A DNA stretch of 6,514 nucleotides from an uncultured Corynebacterium sp. (GTDB lineage: Bacteria > Actinomycetota > Actinomycetes > Mycobacteriales > Mycobacteriaceae): positions 1-6,514 of the forward strand of contig NZ_CABTZR010000101.1 in the NCBI RefSeq assembly GCF_902489365.1, given 5' to 3'. The position numbers and the translations under genes are program-made. The notes under the pieces are model-generated. The model ran no database searches. It was not told the origin of the DNA and saw nothing but the letters and a program-made list of their open reading frames with translations. How positions within the stretch are numbered: position 1 is the stretch's first letter; each line of letters opens with the position of its first letter. Below are positions 1 to 3,546 of the stretch, piece after piece.

Positions 1-3000
1 GTGATCCCGCCGGAGCTGCGCCCGATGGTGCAGCTGGACGGCGGCCGCTTCGCCACCTCTGACCTGAACGACCTGTACCGTCGCGTGATCAACCGCAACA
101 ACCGCCTCAAGCGCATGATCGATCTCGGCGCGCCCGAGATCATCGTGAACAACGAGAAGCGCATGCTGCAGGAGTCCGTTGACGCGCTCTTCGACAACGG
201 CCGCCGCGGCCGTCCGGTCACCGGCCCGGGTAACCGCCCGCTGAAGTCCCTGTCTGACCTGCTCAAGGGTAAGCAGGGCCGCTTCCGCCAGAACCTGCTG
301 GGTAAGCGCGTGGACTACTCCGGCCGTTCCGTGATTATTGTTGGTCCGCAGCTGAAGCTGCACGAGTGTGGTCTGCCGAAGCTCATGGCTCTGGAGCTGT
401 TCAAGCCCTTCGTCATGAAGCGCCTGGTAGAAAACGACTACGCACAGAACATCAAGTCCGCCAAGCGCATGGTGGAGCGTCAGCGCCCTGAGGTGTGGGA
501 CGTTCTCGAAGAGGCCATTTCCGAGCACCCGGTGATGCTGAACCGTGCACCTACCCTGCACCGCCTGGGTATCCAGGCCTTCGAGCCGAAGCTGGTCGAA
601 GGTAAGGCCATCCAACTGCACCCGCTGGCTTGTGAGGCTTTCAACGCTGACTTCGACGGTGACCAGATGGCAGTCCACCTGCCGCTGTCCGCCGAGGCAC
701 AGGCTGAGGCACGCGTGCTGATGCTGGCCTCCAACAATATTCTGTCCCCGGCCTCCGGTAAGCCGCTGGCTATGCCGCGCCTGGATATGGTTACCGGCCT
801 GTACTACCTCACCATGGACAAGGGCGAGGACGAGATCGGCGGTGAGGGCCGTTACCAGCCCGCCACCGAGGACCGTCCAGAGCAGGGCGTCTACTCCTCC
901 TACGCGGAGGCCATCATGGCTCGTGACCGTGGCGTTCTGGGCCTGCAGGCTCCGATCAAGGTGCGCATCTCCCACCTGCGTCCGCCGTCAGACATTGAGG
1001 CTGAGCAGTTCCCGGATGGTTGGCAGAAGGGCCAGGCTTGGCTCGCTGAGACCACCCTGGGCCGCATCATGTTCAATGATCTGCTGCCGTGGAACTACCC
1101 GTACCTCGAGGGCGTCATGGTTCGTAAGGGCGGCGCCGGCAACAAGATGCTGCTGGGTGACGTCATTAACGACCTCGCTGCCAAGTACCCGATGATCACC
1201 GTTGCCCAGGTTCTGGACAAGATGAAGGACGCGGGCTTCTACTGGTCCACCCGTTCCGGCGTGACCATCACCATGCACGACGTTCTGGTTCTGCCGAACA
1301 AGACCGAGGTCCTCGAGTCTTATGAGAAGGAAGCAGAGCGCATCGAGCGCAAGTACTGGGAGCAGGGTGCCCTGACCGAGCGCGAGCGCTACGACCGCCT
1401 GGTGGAGCTGTGGAAGGACGCCACGGACACCGTGGGTAATGCCGTTGAGGACATGTACCCCGACGACAACCCGATTCCGATGATCGTGAAGTCCGGTGCG
1501 GCCGGTAACATGCGTCAGATCTGGACCCTGGCCGGTATGAAGGGCATGGTTGTGAACTCCAAGGGTGACTACATCACCCGTCCGATTAAGACCTCGTTCC
1601 GCGAGGGCCTGTCGGTTCTGGAGTACTTCAACAACTCGCACGGCTCCCGTAAGGGCCTGGCGGATACCGCTCTGCGTACCGCTGACTCCGGTTACCTCCC
1701 CCGTCGTCTGGTGGACGTGGCGCAGGACGTCATCGTCCGCGAGGAAGACTGTGGCACCCGTCAGGGCGTGCGGGTCCCGCTCGGCGTCGAGGTTGCCGAA
1801 GGCTCCTACGACCTGCACGAGCTGTGGGAGACCTCCGCATCCGGCCGCGTCGTGGCTAACGACGTCAAGGATGAAAACGGCGAGGTCATCGCTGAGGCAG
1901 GCACCGACCTGACCGAGGAGCTCAGCCGCAAGATCGTCGCCGCTGGTGTTCTGGAGATCAAGGTCCGCTCCGTGCTGACCTGCCAGACCCCGGCCGGTGT
2001 CTGCGCCAAGTGCTACGGCAAGTCCATGGCTTCCGGCAAGCTGGTTGATATCGGCGAGGCAGTCGGCATCGTGGCCGCACAGTCCATTGGTGAGCCGGGT
2101 ACCCAGCTGACCATGCGTACCTTCCACCAGGGTGGTGTCGGTGGCGATATTACCGGCGGTCTGCCGCGTGTTCAGGAGCTCTTCGAGGCCCGCAACCCGA
2201 AGAACCGCGCTCCCATCGCTTCCGTCGACGGCACCGTGTCCCTGTCCGATGAGGGCAACTTCTGGACTCTGACCATCACCCCGGATGATGGCTCCGACAA
2301 CGTGGTCTACGAGAAGCTGTCGAAGCGCCAGGGTCTGGCTCAGGTTCGCCGCCCGATGGAGTCCAACCCGGGCGCCATGATCGAGCGCTCCCTGCGCGAC
2401 GGTGACCACGTCAGCACCGGTGACCGCCTCATGCGTGGTGCCGCTGATCCGCACGACGTCCTGGAGGTCCTCGGCCGCCGTGGCGTGGAGAAGCACCTCA
2501 TCGACGAGGTTCAGGCCGTCTACCGTGCACAGGGTGTGGCCATCCACGACAAGCACATCGAGATCATCATCCGCCAGATGCTGCGTCGCGGTACGGTCAT
2601 TGAGGCCGGTTCCACCGAGTTCCTGCCGGGTACCCTGGTTGACCTTTCTGAGGCTAAGCAGGTTAACGCCGCTCAGGTTGCTGAAGGTGGCCAGCCGGCA
2701 CAGCTGCGCAGTGAGATCATGGGTATTACCAAGGCCTCGCTGGCTACGGAGTCCTGGCTGTCTGCCGCGTCCTTCCAGGAGACCACGCGTGTGCTTACCG
2801 ACGCCGCCATCAACAAGCGCTCGGATCAGCTCATTGGTCTGAAGGAGAACGTCATCATCGGTAAGCTGATTCCGGCTGGTACGGGTATTTCCCGCTACCG
2901 CAACATCAGCGTGAAGCCGACTGAGGCCGCACGCAATGCTGCGTACTCCATCCCGACCTACGGTGATTCCATCTACGGCGACGATGGCTTCGGTGAGTTC

Positions 3001-3042
3001 ACCGGCGCCTCCGTCCCGCTGGAGGAGGACTACACCTTCTAA
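1..3042 (+). CDS. rpoC: DNA-directed RNA polymerase subunit beta' (5'-truncated by window edge)
   Basis: Beta' is the largest subunit of cytoplasmic RNA polymerase and carries the catalytic magnesium site. The visible 1013 residues lack about 320 N-terminal residues (zinc site 1 and most of the clamp), judged against a family length of about 1,320-1,335 in actinobacteria; the GTG at base 1 is an internal valine codon, not a start. Numbering from the window start: clamp coiled-coil/rudder region about 25-100; catalytic NADFDGDQM at 215-223 with Asp217, Asp219 and Asp221 chelating Mg; bridge-helix region about 528-575 (SFREGL to RKGLADTALRTADSGYL); zinc site 2 with Cys584, Cys661, Cys668, Cys671; trigger loop TQLTMRTFHQGG at 701-712 with Met705, Arg706, His709; conserved C-terminal segment SWLSAASFQETTRVLTDAAI near 918-937. 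No frameshift or missing key residue is seen. The gene ends in TAA and is followed within 55 bp by a strong terminator, so it is probably the last gene of an rpoBC operon (rpoB not visible). Confidence 0.98.
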   Translation: MIPPELRPMVQLDGGRFATSDLNDLYRRVINRNNRLKRMIDLGAPEIIVNNEKRMLQESVDALFDNGRRGRPVTGPGNRPLKSLSDLLKGKQGRFRQNLLGKRVDYSGRSVIIVGPQLKLHECGLPKLMALELFKPFVMKRLVENDYAQNIKSAKRMVERQRPEVWDVLEEAISEHPVMLNRAPTLHRLGIQAFEPKLVEGKAIQLHPLACEAFNADFDGDQMAVHLPLSAEAQAEARVLMLASNNILSPASGKPLAMPRLDMVTGLYYLTMDKGEDEIGGEGRYQPATEDRPEQGVYSSYAEAIMARDRGVLGLQAPIKVRISHLRPPSDIEAEQFPDGWQKGQAWLAETTLGRIMFNDLLPWNYPYLEGVMVRKGGAGNKMLLGDVINDLAAKYPMITVAQVLDKMKDAGFYWSTRSGVTITMHDVLVLPNKTEVLESYEKEAERIERKYWEQGALTERERYDRLVELWKDATDTVGNAVEDMYPDDNPIPMIVKSGAAGNMRQIWTLAGMKGMVVNSKGDYITRPIKTSFREGLSVLEYFNNSHGSRKGLADTALRTADSGYLPRRLVDVAQDVIVREEDCGTRQGVRVPLGVEVAEGSYDLHELWETSASGRVVANDVKDENGEVIAEAGTDLTEELSRKIVAAGVLEIKVRSVLTCQTPAGVCAKCYGKSMASGKLVDIGEAVGIVAAQSIGEPGTQLTMRTFHQGGVGGDITGGLPRVQELFEARNPKNRAPIASVDGTVSLSDEGNFWTLTITPDDGSDNVVYEKLSKRQGLAQVRRPMESNPGAMIERSLRDGDHVSTGDRLMRGAADPHDVLEVLGRRGVEKHLIDEVQAVYRAQGVAIHDKHIEIIIRQMLRRGTVIEAGSTEFLPGTLVDLSEAKQVNAAQVAEGGQPAQLRSEIMGITKASLATESWLSAASFQETTRVLTDAAINKRSDQLIGLKENVIIGKLIPAGTGISRYRNISVKPTEAARNAAYSIPTYGDSIYGDDGFGEFTGASVPLEEDYTF

Positions 3043-3096
3043 CTGTCACACGGTGTAAGACACGCCGGGACTAGCCGTTTGGACTAGAGCGCGCTG

Positions 3097-3140
3097 CCCC
3101 CGTCACCACCCCTTCTGTAGGGGTGGTGACGGGGGATTTT
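3097..3140 (+). terminator. Rho-independent terminator of the rpoC operon
   Basis: The left arm CCCCCGTCACCACCCC (3097-3112) pairs perfectly over 16 bp with the right arm at 3120-3135; the loop is the 7 nt TTCTGTA, followed by ATTTTCTAT. The stem is very stable and GC-rich and the T-run is short (TTTT). It sits 54 nt after the rpoC stop codon. It should end rpoC transcription before the surface gene. On the minus strand the same stem is followed by GCAGCGC with no T-run, so it is predicted to work mainly in the rpoC direction. Confidence 0.93.
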
Positions 3141-3163
3141 CTATCTGCCGACAAAATCACAAA

Positions 3164-3192
3164 CATAAACATCCTGTGGACGGCATAAACAT
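3164..3192. repeat. Direct repeat CATAAACAT x2, 20 bp apart (possible operator)
   Basis: The 9-mer CATAAACAT occurs exactly at 3164-3172 and again at 3184-3192, start-to-start 20 bp, close to two turns of B-DNA, so both copies face the same side of the helix. The second copy abuts the TTGGAG that could be a -35 element. Repeats in phase upstream of a promoter are a common layout for a regulator binding site; no regulator is identified and chance is not excluded in this AT-rich stretch. Confidence 0.35.
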
Positions 3193-3223
3193 TGGAGCGG
3201 GCTGTGACCTGCAAATTTATGAT
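3192..3223 (+). promoter_or_regulatory. Candidate upstream promoter (TATGAT -10)
   Basis: TATGAT at 3218-3223 is the best match to the housekeeping -10 hexamer in the intergenic region. The nearest TTG-type -35, TTGGAG at 3192-3197, leaves a 20-bp spacer, longer than usual, but -35 elements are weakly conserved in corynebacteria. If used, transcription would start near 3230 and give a leader of about 190 nt that includes the G10 run. It competes with the downstream candidate at 3287-3316 as the promoter of the surface gene. Confidence 0.3.
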
Positions 3224-3286
3224 TTTCTAATCAACAAAAGCGCTATGACATGCACGAACACCGTTAACCCCGGGCGAGATTTGCAC

Positions 3287-3316
3287 TTGCGGGAAGCTGC
3301 GGGGGGGGGGTAGGGT
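3287..3316 (+). promoter_or_regulatory. Candidate promoter with a G10 tract in the -35/-10 spacer
   Basis: The -35-like TTGCGG (3287-3292) and -10-like TAGGGT (3311-3316) are separated by 18 bp, of which the last ten are all G. Predicted transcription start is about 3322-3324, about 100 nt before the ATG. TAGGGT keeps the T1, A2 and T6 positions important for sigma-A type promoters, and TTGCGG keeps the TTG. Loss of one G would give a 17-bp spacer and gain would give 19, so promoter strength would depend on tract length. Both hexamers are imperfect, so this is an inference from position and layout. Confidence 0.42.
3301..3310 (+). repeat. Homopolymer of 10 G (simple sequence repeat)
   Basis: Exactly ten consecutive G, flanked by C at 3300 and T at 3311, non-coding and 113 nt before the start codon of the surface protein. 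No G run of comparable length was noticed elsewhere in the window; the terminator arm reaches only five. G/C runs of this length are prone to slipped-strand mispairing in replication and also to sequencing length errors, so the exact count should be treated with care. Confidence 0.95.
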
Positions 3317-3410
3317 CTCAGCTTGAGTCCAGTCTGCCTTCAGGAACTCTTAAGAGGCTGCGAAGTCCGAGGTGGGGGCGGCTGTTGACCAGTTCTTTAA
3401 TTGTTCTCAA

Positions 3411-3423
3411 GAAAGGATTCTTC
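3411..3423 (+). promoter_or_regulatory. Ribosome binding site deciding the start at 3424
   Basis: GAAAGGA (3411-3417) is followed by the 6-nt spacer TTCTTC and then ATG at 3424. A second in-frame ATG lies at 3430 (the protein begins Met-Asn-Met-Lys) but would be 12 nt from the site, so the first ATG is preferred. Either start leaves the signal peptide intact. Confidence 0.8.
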
Positions 3424-3437
3424 ATGAATATGAAGAG
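3418..3437 (+). other. Possible mRNA hairpin enclosing the start codon
   Basis: TCTTCAT (3419-3425) can pair with ATGAAGA (3430-3436) over 7 bp with a GAAT loop, plus a T-G pair outside. The A and T of the start codon lie in the stem. An alternative 5-bp hairpin, AAGAA (3409-3413) with TTCTT (3418-3422), would put the AGGA of the ribosome binding site in its loop; the two are mutually exclusive. The stems are AU-rich and short, so the effect may be small. Confidence 0.25.
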
Positions 3438-3546
3438 TTTTAACGGTTCTGCTCGTCGCCGCGGCACGACGATTGCAGCCGCCGCGCTTTCCGTCGCTCT
3501 TGTAGCTCCGTTCGTCCACCCTGTTGCGGCTCCGGTTGCGTATGCG
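3424..3546 (+). other. Sec-type signal peptide of the surface protein
   Basis: Residues 1-41. The n-region carries three arginines (Arg11-13), followed by an alanine-rich hydrophobic core (about residues 15-30) and a predicted signal peptidase I site Ala-Tyr-Ala|Gln-Thr after residue 41. The h-region is followed by a Pro-rich, weakly hydrophobic c-region (APVAYA). The arginines are not a twin-arginine consensus (no S/TRRxFLK), so export by Sec is expected. Confidence 0.88.

Larger units (their letters stand above)
3043..3423. other. Intergenic region between rpoC and the surface-protein gene
   Basis: About 380 bp without a convincing gene. In order it holds the rpoC terminator (3097-3140), an AT-richer stretch (about 3140-3265) with a 9-bp direct repeat and a TATGAT box, a GC-rich stretch ending in a run of 10 G (3301-3310) followed by TAGGGT, a leader of roughly 100 nt, and the ribosome binding site. 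A 10-bp palindrome CTCTTAAGAG lies at 3347-3356 in the leader. The length and AT shift fit an independent promoter region for the downstream gene rather than read-through from rpoC. Confidence 0.85.

Noticed and set aside
1..3. GTG as a start codon for the first gene
   Set aside because: The preceding sequence is cut off; the protein aligns from memory with the interior of beta', where this is a valine before IPPELRPMV.
988..2556. 522-codon open frame on the minus strand inside rpoC
   Set aside because: It lies fully antisense to a well-conserved essential gene; long antisense frames are expected with high-GC codon bias, and the translation is a Val/Leu/Gly/His-rich shadow without domain features.
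3068..3087. Direct repeat GGACTAG x2 between rpoC and its terminator
   Set aside because: Only 7 bp, 13 bp apart, within the 3' untranslated end; most likely chance.
3157..3207. cAMP-receptor (GlxR)-type site from TCACA and TGTGA
   Set aside because: The two half-sites are 41 bp apart in the wrong arrangement, and neither has a partner half-site at the 6-bp spacing needed for TGTGA-N6-TCACA.
3194..3230. Eight-codon leader peptide (GTG 3204 to TAA 3228-3230) with GGAG upstream
   Set aside because: The only reasonable -10 (TATGAT) lies inside it, the peptide has no attenuation-type codon run, and frames this short are expected by chance.
3347..3356. Palindrome CTCTTAAGAG in the leader as an operator
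   Set aside because: Ten bases with no loop or flanking symmetry; downstream of the predicted promoter and with no second copy.
3385..3401. TTGACC near the start codon as a -35 element
   Set aside because: No -10-like hexamer lies 16-19 bp downstream; the sequence there is the ribosome binding site.
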